Source: Mycolicibacterium aurum | Lineage (GTDB): Bacteria > Actinomycetota > Actinomycetes > Mycobacteriales > Mycobacteriaceae | Reading direction: 5' to 3' | NCBI RefSeq assembly: GCF_900637195.1 | Contig: NZ_LR134356.1 | Location: 4,898,001 to 4,962,000 of the forward strand | Length of the DNA: 64,000 nucleotides | Shown: positions 38,860 through 47,038 of the stretch, one piece after another | How positions within the stretch are numbered: the stretch's first letter is position 1 | How the letters are laid out: every line of letters begins with the position of its first letter | The notes under the pieces: model-generated | The model's database searches: none | Told to the model about the DNA's origin: nothing | What the model saw: only the letters and a program-made list of their open reading frames with translations | Translations under genes and position numbers: made by a program

Positions 38860-40702
38860 GAAGTTCCAGTCCGTCGAGGTCACCCTTGGCGCGCCACTGT
38901 TCGATCAGGTCACCGAACGCGTAGAAGCCGGGCGAGTAGAAGTCGCCGAGGAATGAGCCGTTGCCCTCCGCGCCGCCGCGCCCCTCGTTGTTGTAATAGC
39001 CCGGCGTGCAGGACAGTTCGAAGGCCGAGTTGTCGATCGCCAGCTCTCGGACGGTGTGGACCCAGTTGTCCTGGGCGTCCTGACTGGGCTCGACGGTGGT
39101 GGCGCCGCGGTTCTGCGCCTCGGCGATGAGGTAGGCGATGTGCTGGGCCTGCTGCTCGAACATCGCTGTGGTGTTCGCCGATACACCGCCCTGGATGAAG
39201 CCCATGAAGAACTGGTTGGGGAACCCTCTGCTGGTCATGCCGTGCAACGTCTTGTAGTTGTCCTGCCAGTACTCGAAGAGCGACAGCCCGTCTCGGCCGG
39301 TGATGGACTCGATCGCATAGCGACGGCTGATCTCGGTGGAGATCTCGAAGCCGCTGGCGAAGATGACACAGTCCACGGCGTACTCGACACCGTCCGCGAC
39401 GATCCCCCTCTTCGTCAGACGCTCCACACCCTTGGACGCCGACACGTCGACCAGCGTCACGTTGGGACGGTTGAAGGTGGCCAGATAGTGCTCGCTGGAC
39501 GTCGGGCGCTTGCACATGAACCGGTAGTACGGCTTGAGCGCCTCGGCGGTGTCAGGATCCTCGACGATCTCGTCGACGCGGCGCCGCAGCCGCTCCATGA
39601 TCTTGTAGTCTTCCTCCTCCCGGAAGGCCATGATCTGCTCGATCGTCACCGCAGCGGGGTCTTCGCTGGCCGCGATGCGGGCGGTCAGATTGCGGCCGAG
39701 CTCGGTCCAGAAGTCGCACACCAGATCCGGCTCGCCGAACACCACGCCGACGAACGGTGACCAGTTGTGGAAGTTGCGCTTGCGCTCCTCCTGCCAGCCC
39801 GGTTGCAGCGAGGACGCCCAGTCCGGATCGGTGGGCGGGTTGGACCGCTGGTCGACCGAGGAGGGTGTCCGCTGGAACACGAAGAGCTCCTTGGCGTCCC
39901 GGCCCAGATGCGGCACCAGCTGGATTCCGGTGGCGCCGGTGCCGACCAGGGCGACGCGCTTGTCGGCCAGCTTGACCAGTCCGCCGTCGGCGTCACCGCC
40001 GGTGTACTCGTAGTCCCAGCGGGCAGAGTGGAACACATGTCCGGTGAAGTCCTTGATACCGGGGATGTCGGGGAGCTTCGGCCGGTTGTAGGAGCCCTGC
40101 GCCATGACCACGAAACGGGCCCGGATGTCGTCGCCTCGGTCCGTGGTGATCTGCCAGCGACTCGACGCGTCGTCCCAACGCAGTTCACGCACCTGGGTCG
40201 AGAACAGCGCACCGTCGTAGAGGCCGAAGTGCTTGCCGATGTTGCGGCAGTGGGCGAAGATCTCGGCGCCGTCGGCGAACTTCTTCGACGGCATGAAGTC
40301 GAGCTCTTCCAGCAGCGGGATGTAGCAGTACGCGTCGTTGTCGCACTGGATTCCGGGGAACCGGTTCCAGTACCACACCCCGCCGAAGTCTCCGGCCATC
40401 TCGATGACGCGGATCCCGGTGACGCCGGCCTTCTTCAGGTACGCGCCGGCCAGCAGTCCGGCGAAGCCCCCGCCGAGTATGACGACGTCGGCGTCCTCGA
40501 CGATCGGGTCGCGCTCTGTCACCGTCGTGTACGGGTCGACCTCGTAGAACTCGGCGAAGTCGCCGTCGAGTTCCAGGTACTGCGACGCACCTTCCGGGCG
40601 CAGGCGCTTGGCCCGTTCGGCGGCGTACTTCTCGCGGATCGCCGGGATGTCGATGTCGGTGGGCGTGTCGGTGGGCCCGCAGGCACTCTCGGTGGTCGTC
40701 AT
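38852..40702 (-). CDS. Baeyer-Villiger-type flavin monooxygenase
   Basis: A 616-residue class B flavoprotein monooxygenase. Two Rossmann motifs bind FAD (GGGFAG, 77-82) and NADPH (GTGATG, 254-259); the Baeyer-Villiger fingerprint FxGxxxHxxxWD is at 219-230 (F219, G221, H225, W229, D230), and the DFGGVWYWNRFPGIQCD box after the first domain is typical of cyclohexanone/steroid-type enzymes. The N-terminal extension of about 70 residues is characteristic of the larger BVMO group. It should insert oxygen next to a ketone to give a lactone or ester. GGAGC precedes the ATG at 40702; a strong hairpin lies just upstream. Confidence 0.92.
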   Translation of the reverse strand: MTTTESACGPTDTPTDIDIPAIREKYAAERAKRLRPEGASQYLELDGDFAEFYEVDPYTTVTERDPIVEDADVVILGGGFAGLLAGAYLKKAGVTGIRVIEMAGDFGGVWYWNRFPGIQCDNDAYCYIPLLEELDFMPSKKFADGAEIFAHCRNIGKHFGLYDGALFSTQVRELRWDDASSRWQITTDRGDDIRARFVVMAQGSYNRPKLPDIPGIKDFTGHVFHSARWDYEYTGGDADGGLVKLADKRVALVGTGATGIQLVPHLGRDAKELFVFQRTPSSVDQRSNPPTDPDWASSLQPGWQEERKRNFHNWSPFVGVVFGEPDLVCDFWTELGRNLTARIAASEDPAAVTIEQIMAFREEEDYKIMERLRRRVDEIVEDPDTAEALKPYYRFMCKRPTSSEHYLATFNRPNVTLVDVSASKGVERLTKRGIVADGVEYAVDCVIFASGFEISTEISRRYAIESITGRDGLSLFEYWQDNYKTLHGMTSRGFPNQFFMGFIQGGVSANTTAMFEQQAQHIAYLIAEAQNRGATTVEPSQDAQDNWVHTVRELAIDNSAFELSCTPGYYNNEGRGGAEGNGSFLGDFYSPGFYAFGDLIEQWRAKGDLDGLELRG

Positions 40703-40724
40703 GTGGCTCCTTACTCGCGAATTC

Positions 40725-40761
40725 GGCGCGCTCGGCGACGCTGAGCGTCGCCAAGCGCGCC
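40725..40761. repeat. Long intra-operon hairpin between the Rieske and Baeyer-Villiger genes
   Basis: GGCGCGCT (40725-40732) pairs with AGCGCGCC (40754-40761), and GGCGACGC (40734-40741) with GCGTCGCC (40745-40752), around loop TGA, with one mismatch between the two 8-bp helices. No T-run follows on either strand. Its place inside the operon suggests an mRNA processing or stability element. Confidence 0.75.
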
Positions 40762-40768
40762 CGTTTCG

Positions 40769-42181
40769 CTAAATTTCTTGGGGTTCGCCGGTGCCCATGT
40801 ACTTGGCCAGCTGGGTGTGCAGGTTGACGGTGCTGCGTTCGCGGTACGGGTTGGGCAGCGTGCCGGGAAAGCCTGCCGACTTCATGCCCTGCTGCACCGC
40901 CGCCATGTTGGAGAAGTCCTGGGGCAGCACCGACAGCCAGTTCGGGGAATCCTTGGGTGTGTACTGCCACTCCGTCTGCGGCTCCTGCCCTTTCGGGTAC
41001 AGCTCGAAGACCGCCACCTCGAAGATGCACTTGTCCGGGTGATAACTCGGATCCGGTCGGGCCGAGTAGCACAGCGCGCTCGTCAGGCCCTGTCCCACCT
41101 GGAAATTCGGGAAGATCTGCCAGGCGGTGCCGCTCTGCCCCAGGATGTCCGGCGGGATGGTCGGCCAGATCACGCCGCGCTCCTCATCGTCGCGGCGTGC
41201 CGAGGCCAGCCAGTGTTGCAGCACCTGATCGGCCGGCGTGCCCTCGGGCAGCTCGTCGACCAGTCGCTTGGCCGCGTTCACGAGGGTGTTCGTGGTGGTC
41301 GCGTTGGTCTCTTCCATCGTGTAGATCTGCATCTCGGCGGTCGAGATCCGCGGATCCCCGGTGCCGAGGCGGATCTTCGACTTTGTCTCATCCATCCCCT
41401 TGGGTGCGTCATAGCCGATATTGCTATGACGCCCTTGGGCTTTGGCCCAGCCTTTGAACTCGCCGAACTTGTTGAACTCGGGGTGCGTGGTGAACACGTG
41501 GTAGGTCTCGTTGAAGGCCTCCATCGCGACTTTCCAGTTGCAGTCGAAGTACAACCACTTGCGCCACTTGTAGCGCATGTTCTCCAGACCGAACGGGTCG
41601 AGGATCTTGGCGGCAGGCATCAGGTAGTCGCTCAGCGGCTCGCACTCGGGGTCCATGTTGACGAACAGCCAGCCGCCCCAGGTGTCCACCCGGACCGGGG
41701 CGAGGTGGGTGTTCTGCGGATTCAGCGCACCCTTCCAGTCGTCCTGTTCGCGGATGTGGGTGCAGGCACCGTCGAGGCCGTAGGTCCAACCGTGGAATCC
41801 GCAGGCGAACGACTTGCGCGCGCGACCCACCGCGTTCTTCGCACCGTCGGGCCTGTCGATCAGCTTGCGGCCGCGGTGCATGCAGACGTTGTGGTGTGCT
41901 GCAAACTCATTGGCGCCCGTCCGGACGACGATGATCGAGTCGTCGAGGATGTCGTAGGTCAGGTAGCTGCCCACCTCCGGGATCTCTTCCACGCGGCCGA
42001 CCTGCTGCCAGACCTTGCGCCACAGCTTGTCGCGCTCGGCGCGGGCGTACTCCTCGCTGATGTAGGCGTCGACCGGGATCGTCGTCGGCTCGGACAGCTC
42101 CTCGGCGATCGTCCCCGTCGAGTCGTCCGGTTCGGCGTCGATCTCGATCGCGGCGTCGAGGTCGGATTCGGTGTGCGTCAC
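40769..42181 (-). CDS. Rieske non-haem iron oxygenase, alpha subunit
   Basis: A 470-residue ring-hydroxylating oxygenase alpha subunit. The Rieske cluster is bound by C100-x-H102 (NVCMHRG) and C127-x2-H130 (CGFHGW). The mononuclear iron site follows NWK with H228 and H233 (NETYHVFTTHP); the bridging acidic residue is Glu 225 where naphthalene-dioxygenase-type enzymes have Asp. It would hydroxylate or dihydroxylate an organic substrate with O2 and electrons from a reductase, but no ferredoxin or reductase gene is in the operon. GTG 42181 has AAAGGACG upstream. The long C-terminal part is unusual and may form a substrate lid. Confidence 0.92.
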   Translation of the reverse strand: MTHTESDLDAAIEIDAEPDDSTGTIAEELSEPTTIPVDAYISEEYARAERDKLWRKVWQQVGRVEEIPEVGSYLTYDILDDSIIVVRTGANEFAAHHNVCMHRGRKLIDRPDGAKNAVGRARKSFACGFHGWTYGLDGACTHIREQDDWKGALNPQNTHLAPVRVDTWGGWLFVNMDPECEPLSDYLMPAAKILDPFGLENMRYKWRKWLYFDCNWKVAMEAFNETYHVFTTHPEFNKFGEFKGWAKAQGRHSNIGYDAPKGMDETKSKIRLGTGDPRISTAEMQIYTMEETNATTTNTLVNAAKRLVDELPEGTPADQVLQHWLASARRDDEERGVIWPTIPPDILGQSGTAWQIFPNFQVGQGLTSALCYSARPDPSYHPDKCIFEVAVFELYPKGQEPQTEWQYTPKDSPNWLSVLPQDFSNMAAVQQGMKSAGFPGTLPNPYRERSTVNLHTQLAKYMGTGEPQEI

Positions 42182-42197
42182 GGGATCGTCCTTTCAG

Positions 42198-42240
42198 TGC
42201 CTGTCAATGCCTGTCAATGCCTGTCAATGCCTGCTGATGG
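42198..42240. repeat. 10-bp tandem repeat TGCCTGTCAA, about 3.7 copies
   Basis: Three exact copies (42198-42207, 42208-42217, 42218-42227) and a partial fourth. The stop codon of the SDR gene (42224-42226, minus strand) falls inside the third copy and the repeats fill most of the 42-nt gap before the Rieske gene. A copy-number change would alter the SDR-oxygenase gap by 10 nt. Confidence 0.85.
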
Positions 42241-43087
42241 CATCGCGGAACGACTCGTCTTTGAGGAACAGCGACGTGTTGTCGGCGCCCAGGTGAGTCC
42301 ACTTGAGGTTGAGTCCGCCGTCGACGAGCAGCGTCTGGCCGGTGATGTAGCTCGACAGATCGGACAGCAGGAACAGGATTGCGCCGGCCTGTTCCTCCGG
42401 TGTGCCGCGCCGCCCCATCGCGATCGCGGTGCGGTCCCGTTCCGGATCCGCGTCGACATAGGTCGCCGACGCGGCGGTTTCGGTGACACCGGGCGCGACG
42501 GCGTTGACCCGGATGCCGTCCATGGCCAGCTCGACCGCCATGGTGCGCGTCATCGCCACCACGGCCGCTTTGGCCGTGCCGTAGGCGATGTGGAACGGAG
42601 CCGTGTTGAGGCCGCTGATCGAGGACACCGACACAATCGAGCCCGGATTGCCGTGGCTGCGGATTTCGGTGGCCACAGCCTGACTCATGAAGAAGGCCGT
42701 CTCGAGGTTGGCCGCGAACAACGAGCGCCAGTCGTCGCGGGTCACCCGGGTCGACGGCATCCAGGTGGCGGGTGCGGCGCCGCCGGCGATGTTGACCAAC
42801 CCGAACAGCTGTGCGCCCGTCTGCCGCGCAGTTCCGCGCACCTGATCGAGCACCGTCGCGATGCCGTTGTCGGTGGATGCGTCCGCCGCCACCGGGATCA
42901 CCTGCAGGCCCTGCTGCGCCAGCGGTGCGACGTGCTCGTCGAGGTTGTCCTGCGACCTGCTCACCGCGACGACGGTGGCCCCGGCTTCGGCGACAAGGCG
43001 CGTGACCGCGGTACCGATGCCGCCTCCGCCTGCCCCGGAGACGACCACGATGCGGCCGCCCAGGCTTACCGACACTCCGACCGTCAC
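42224..43087 (-). CDS. SDR family oxidoreductase, first gene of the leftward catabolic operon
   Basis: A 287-residue SDR with a slightly unusual glycine-rich motif (SGAGGGGIGTAV), catalytic Ser in SVSSISGLNTAP, YGTAK and the terminal TGQTLLVDGG followed by a tail of about 30 residues. It probably oxidises an alcohol to the ketone used by the Baeyer-Villiger enzyme, or a cis-diol made by the Rieske oxygenase; both are inference. GTG 43087 lies 5 nt from the operator palindrome 43093-43104; later in-frame GTG codons could also serve as starts. Confidence 0.9.
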   Translation of the reverse strand: MTVGVSVSLGGRIVVVSGAGGGGIGTAVTRLVAEAGATVVAVSRSQDNLDEHVAPLAQQGLQVIPVAADASTDNGIATVLDQVRGTARQTGAQLFGLVNIAGGAAPATWMPSTRVTRDDWRSLFAANLETAFFMSQAVATEIRSHGNPGSIVSVSSISGLNTAPFHIAYGTAKAAVVAMTRTMAVELAMDGIRVNAVAPGVTETAASATYVDADPERDRTAIAMGRRGTPEEQAGAILFLLSDLSSYITGQTLLVDGGLNLKWTHLGADNTSLFLKDESFRDAISRH

Positions 43088-43092
43088 GTCAA

Positions 43093-43104
43093 TTGTCCGG
43101 ACAA
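43093..43104. promoter_or_regulatory. Palindrome TTGTCCGGACAA, predicted GntR/HutC operator 1
   Basis: A perfect 12-bp palindrome directly upstream of the leftward operon start. A near copy lies at 43190-43201 by the rightward operon. GntR proteins favour palindromes of the GT-N-AC kind, and a HutC-type GntR gene is in the rightward operon. Confidence 0.65.
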
Positions 43105-43111
43105 ATAATGG

Positions 43112-43132
43112 TGCTCTGCATATTGCAGAACA
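43112..43132. repeat. Imperfect inverted repeat TGCTCTGCA-TAT-TGCAGAACA
   Basis: Arms match in 8 of 9 positions around TAT. It lies between the two predicted GntR operators and may be a site for a second regulator or part of the leftward promoter region. Confidence 0.45.
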
Positions 43133-43189
43133 CTATTCCGCAGCGCTTATGGCAGCGTCAAGACCGATCTCGCGGTCGGTTCGTCGCTA

Positions 43190-43218
43190 TTGTCTGGACT
43201 AGTACGCCTTGCTAACGT
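43190..43218 (+). promoter_or_regulatory. Promoter of the rightward catabolic operon with operator 2
   Basis: -35 TTGTCT (43190-43195) and -10 TAACGT (43213-43218) are 17 nt apart, and ATG 43227 follows 8 nt after the -10 box, so the transcript is probably leaderless. TTGTCTGGACTA (43190-43201) matches operator 1 in 10 of 12 positions and covers the -35 box, the classic place for repression. Confidence 0.65.
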
Positions 43219-43226
43219 CCGAACGC

Positions 43227-44813
43227 ATGAACGCCAGGTACGTCGCGTCGAGCCTGTCCGCCGCACCAGGGTGGCGGCTGCACCGGGTGACCGAACCCAG
43301 CCGGTTGTTCGGCGCCAACGGCCTGCGGACCGGACCCGACGGACGCATCTACGTCGCGCAGGTGACCGGCAGCCAGATCAGCGCGCTGGACCTGTCCACC
43401 GGCGCGGTGGAAGCGGTGTGCGCCAAAGGTGGCGACATCATCGCCCCCGACGACGTGGCCTTCGGCGAGGACGGCACCCTGTTCGCGACCGAGGTGATGG
43501 ACGGCCGGGTCAGCGCGCGCGACACCGCGGGGCGCACCCGCGTCCTGCGCGACGACCTACCCTGCGCGAACGGCATCACGGTGCATCAGGGCCGTCTGTT
43601 CGTCGGCGAATGCCGCGACGGCGGCCGGCTGATGGAACTGCCGCTCGACGGCGGTCCGCCGCGGATCCTGGTCGACAACCTGCCCTCGCCCAACGCGATG
43701 GAGGTGGGCCCGGACGGGCTTCTCTACTACCCCCTGATGACGGCCAACGAGATCTGGCGGGTCGACCCCGACCCGAACACGCACAGCGAACCCCAACGCG
43801 TCGCTGCCGACCTGGGCGTGCCCGACGCGGTGAAGTTCGACTCCGACGGCTACCTCGTCTCGACTCAAGTGGCCAGCGGTCAGGTGCTGCGCATCGATCC
43901 GCGGACCGGCGGCACCACCGTCATGGCGCAACTGACTCCCGGCCTGGACAACCTGACGTTCGTCGGTGACCGGCTGTTCGCGTCCAACTTCACCGGCGAG
44001 ATCACCGAAATTCTCTCTGGCGGCCGCACTTCCACCGTGCTACCGGCAGGGCTGAACTGGCCGCTCGATCTGACCGTGTCGAACGGCAGACTCTACGTGG
44101 CCGATGGCACCTACTTCTACGTCGTCACCCCCGACGGCGGCCTGCAGACCGTCGGCATGCTGTTCTCCCCCGGCTATCCCGGGTTCATCCGCGGAGTCGA
44201 CGCCGTCGACGGTGCGTTCGTCGTGACGACATCGGGCGGCCACGTCGCCCGCTACCGACCCGACACCGGTGAGACCGATTTCCTGGCAACAGATTTCGAT
44301 CAGCTCTACGGGGTAGCGGCGACTCCCGACGGCGCCGTCGTGTTCGCCGAGCTGGGAACCGGACGTGTCCACCGCCTTCGATCGGGCGTGGTGGAGACGC
44401 TGGCCGCCGGGCTGCAGGATCCCGTCGGTATCGCCATCGACCCCGACGGACTGCCCCTGGTGGCCGAAGCCGGCGCTGGTCGGGTGGTGCGGCTGCGCCC
44501 GAACGGGGTGGACACCGTGCTGGACGGCCTGGAGCGGCCGCAGGGACTGCACGTGCGCGGCGGACGGCTCTACATCGTCGACGCCGGCGCCAAGGAGCTC
44601 GTCGAATTCGACCTGGACAGTGCGGCGCGCAGCATCATTGCCACCGGACTTCCCGTCGGGCCTCCCCCCGGGGTGGAACCGAAACCGCTGAAGGGCATGC
44701 CACCGTTCTCGGGCCCACAGGGGCCGTTCGCCGGTGTCACGTCCGGACCGGACGGCACGCTGTACGTCTCGGCGGACGGCGACGGCAGCGTGCTGGCGGT
44801 GCGACGGATATGA
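43227..44813 (+). CDS. SMP-30/gluconolactonase-like beta-propeller protein (double length)
   Basis: A 528-residue protein made of repeated propeller strands (for example GLRTGPDGRIYVAQV, DDVAFGEDGTLFATEV, NAMEVGPDGLLYYPL, VAATPDGAVVFAEL, GIAIDPDGLPLVAEA, GVTSGPDGTLYVSAD). SMP-30-like enzymes of about 300 aa are metal-dependent lactonases; this one is nearly twice as long and could hold two propellers. No signal peptide is seen. Opposite a Baeyer-Villiger monooxygenase a lactonase role is attractive. ATG 43227 is chosen from the promoter; an in-frame TTG at 43209 is less likely. It overlaps the GntR gene by 4 nt. Confidence 0.82.
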   Translation: MNARYVASSLSAAPGWRLHRVTEPSRLFGANGLRTGPDGRIYVAQVTGSQISALDLSTGAVEAVCAKGGDIIAPDDVAFGEDGTLFATEVMDGRVSARDTAGRTRVLRDDLPCANGITVHQGRLFVGECRDGGRLMELPLDGGPPRILVDNLPSPNAMEVGPDGLLYYPLMTANEIWRVDPDPNTHSEPQRVAADLGVPDAVKFDSDGYLVSTQVASGQVLRIDPRTGGTTVMAQLTPGLDNLTFVGDRLFASNFTGEITEILSGGRTSTVLPAGLNWPLDLTVSNGRLYVADGTYFYVVTPDGGLQTVGMLFSPGYPGFIRGVDAVDGAFVVTTSGGHVARYRPDTGETDFLATDFDQLYGVAATPDGAVVFAELGTGRVHRLRSGVVETLAAGLQDPVGIAIDPDGLPLVAEAGAGRVVRLRPNGVDTVLDGLERPQGLHVRGGRLYIVDAGAKELVEFDLDSAARSIIATGLPVGPPPGVEPKPLKGMPPFSGPQGPFAGVTSGPDGTLYVSADGDGSVLAVRRI

Positions 44814-45553
44814 CCGCGACGGCAGGCGACCACCGCTACCTGCAGGTGGCGCGCACACTGCGGAAGGAGATCGTCGACGGCGTGTACCCGGTGGGGTCCC
44901 AACTGCCCACCGAACATGAACTGTGCGAACGCTTCTCGGTGAGCCGCTACACGGTGCGTGAGGCACTGCGCAGACTTCGTGACGACAACCTGGTCGCGTC
45001 CCGTCCACGGGCCGGCACCCTGGTGGTTCCGCGCCCGAGTACCAGCTCATACGCCCAGGACGTCATGTCGATCGACGACCTGCTGGCCTTCGCCCAGGGT
45101 GCCCGCTTTGCGATCGAGACCAACGCGATGGTGACCGTCGACGCCACCCTGGCCCATCGCACCGGCCTACCGGTGGGCACGACGTGGCTTGCGGCAAGTG
45201 GATACCGGCGGATCGACGAGGACACTGCGCCGGTCTGTCGCACGGAGTACTACATCAACCGCAGCTTCGCCTCGGTCGGCCGACTGTTGCAGCGACACAC
45301 CGGGCCCATCTTCCCCCTCATCGAGGATCTGTTCGGGGTCACCATCGTCGAGGTGCACCAGGAGATCTCCGCGGTGGCGCTCGACGCCGAGTTGGCGGAG
45401 CGGCTGGAGGTCGAGGCGGGCAGCGTCGGTCTGCAGCTGCAGCGCGCCTACACGACCTCGGATGGCGAGATCGCCCAAGTCACGGTCAACACGCATCCGT
45501 CGTCGAGATTCCGGCACGCGATGACGATGCGGCGCGTCAGGGACACCCGGTGA
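44810..45553 (+). CDS. GntR family regulator, HutC/UTRA subfamily
   Basis: A 247-residue repressor-type protein: winged helix at residues 8-75 (YLQVARTLRKEIVDGVYPVGSQLPTEHELCERFSVSRYTVREALRRLRDDNLVASRPRAGT) and a UTRA ligand domain (about 95-240: CRTEYYINRSFASVG, VHQEISAVALDAELAERLEVEAGS, LQLQRAYTTSDGEIAQVTVNTHPSSRF). It should bind a pathway metabolite and release the twin palindromes upstream of both operons. It is coupled by overlaps to the propeller gene and the following ligase gene. Confidence 0.92.
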   Translation: MTATAGDHRYLQVARTLRKEIVDGVYPVGSQLPTEHELCERFSVSRYTVREALRRLRDDNLVASRPRAGTLVVPRPSTSSYAQDVMSIDDLLAFAQGARFAIETNAMVTVDATLAHRTGLPVGTTWLAASGYRRIDEDTAPVCRTEYYINRSFASVGRLLQRHTGPIFPLIEDLFGVTIVEVHQEISAVALDAELAERLEVEAGSVGLQLQRAYTTSDGEIAQVTVNTHPSSRFRHAMTMRRVRDTR

Positions 45554-47037
45554 CGACGCTGGCCGATGCACTTCGAGACGCCGCGACCACGACTCCGGAC
45601 CGGGCACTCGTCCGCGACGGCGACGTCACGCTGTCATGTGCCGACCTGCTGGATCGCTCGACGCGACTGGCCCACGCACTCCTGCGGCGAATGCCGGTCG
45701 GCAGCGTGGTGTCGCTCATGGTGCCCAACTGGCATGAGGCCGCAGTCATCTACCTCGGCGCCACGCTGGCGGGCATGGTGGTCAACCCCATCCTGCCGTC
45801 GCTGCGCGACCACGAGCTCACGTTCATCCTCGCCGACGCACACAGCCGGGCGATCTTCATCCCTGAGACGTTCGGCGGCCATGACTACGCCGCGATGCTG
45901 ACGCGGGTGGCCGCCGAGCTGCCGTCGCCGCCCGAGGTCGTCGTGGTGCGTGGGACCGGCACCTTCGACGCAGTGCTCGGCGAGCCGGGGGGCGGCGAGC
46001 TGCCAGTCCTGGACCCCGGCGCCACCAGCATGATCCTCTACACCTCGGGCACCACGGGGCGGCCGAAAGGTGTTCTGCACAACCATCACTCCCTGCATGC
46101 ACTGATCGCCCAACTCGGCAGGTACTGGCGCATCGAGCCGGGCGACACCTTTCTGGTGCCGTCGCCGATCGCGCACATCGGCGGGTCGATCTACGCGTTC
46201 GAGTGTCCGCTGCTGCTGGGCACGCAGGCCGTTCTCATGCAGCGCTGGGACGCCGACACCGCTGTCGCGCTGATGCTCGAGCACCGATGCACCCACATGG
46301 CCGGTGCCACGCCCTTCCTGTCGGGGCTGCTGGCGGCAGCACAGCGCGCCGGTACCCGACTGCCCGACCTCAAGGTCTTCATCTGTGGCGGCGCTTCGGT
46401 TCCGCCGTCGCTGATCCGCTCTGCCGCAGACTATTTCGAGCACGCCCTGGTGACGCGGGTGTACGGGTCCACGGAGGTGCCGGTGACCACCGTGGGCTCG
46501 CTGGACGACATCGACCGCGCCGCCGACACCGACGGAAGACCGGGGATCGCCGAGGTCACGCTCGTCGACGGTGAAATCCGTGCCCGCGGACCCCAGATGC
46601 TCACCGGGTACCTCCACGCCGAGGACAACCGCGGGGCGTTCGACGAGGTGGGCAACTTCTGCACGGGCGATCTCGGACGCTGGACCGATGACGGCCATCT
46701 GGTGGTGACGGGCCGCGCGAAGGACATCATCATCCGCAACGGCGAGAACATCTCTCCCAAAGAGGTGGAGGACATTCTGATCACGCATCCGCACATCATC
46801 GATGTCGCGGTCGTCGGCGTGCCCGACCCGCGGACGGGTGAACGGGCGTGCGCGGCAGTGGTCGCCGCGCAACCGCCGGGTCCCGACGTCGCGGAACTGC
46901 GCGACTATCTGGACAGGCATGGTGTCGCGAAGTTCAAAGCGCCCGAACGCGTGGTGCTCTTCGATGCACTGCCCAAGAACTCCGCGGGCAAGGTGCTCAA
47001 GCACCGGATCAAAGCTGAACTGGCAGAGGAGTTGTGA
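45550..47037 (+). CDS. AMP-forming acyl-CoA ligase 1
   Basis: A 495-residue ANL-superfamily enzyme. P-loop-like motif YTSGTTGRPKG, the A5 motif VYGSTEVPVT, the TGDLGRWTDDGHLVVTGRAKDIIIRNGENISPKEVE hinge and the C-terminal catalytic Lys in PKNSAGKVLKH are all present. It activates a carboxylic acid with ATP and CoA. GTG 45550 overlaps the GntR stop as GTGA. Similarity is to short and medium chain or cyclohexane-carboxylate-type ligases, but substrate is not predictable. Confidence 0.92.
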   Translation: MTTLADALRDAATTTPDRALVRDGDVTLSCADLLDRSTRLAHALLRRMPVGSVVSLMVPNWHEAAVIYLGATLAGMVVNPILPSLRDHELTFILADAHSRAIFIPETFGGHDYAAMLTRVAAELPSPPEVVVVRGTGTFDAVLGEPGGGELPVLDPGATSMILYTSGTTGRPKGVLHNHHSLHALIAQLGRYWRIEPGDTFLVPSPIAHIGGSIYAFECPLLLGTQAVLMQRWDADTAVALMLEHRCTHMAGATPFLSGLLAAAQRAGTRLPDLKVFICGGASVPPSLIRSAADYFEHALVTRVYGSTEVPVTTVGSLDDIDRAADTDGRPGIAEVTLVDGEIRARGPQMLTGYLHAEDNRGAFDEVGNFCTGDLGRWTDDGHLVVTGRAKDIIIRNGENISPKEVEDILITHPHIIDVAVVGVPDPRTGERACAAVVAAQPPGPDVAELRDYLDRHGVAKFKAPERVVLFDALPKNSAGKVLKHRIKAELAEEL

Positions 47038-47038
47038 C

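Noticed and set aside
42198..42240. Possible CRISPR or regulatory iteron array
   Set aside because: Ten-bp units without spacers, overlapping a stop codon, are better explained as a simple tandem repeat.
40778..43108. 776-residue plus-strand open frame antisense to the Rieske and SDR genes
   Set aside because: Length is explained by GC-rich codon bias in the opposite strand; the minus-strand proteins have complete catalytic motifs and coupled starts.
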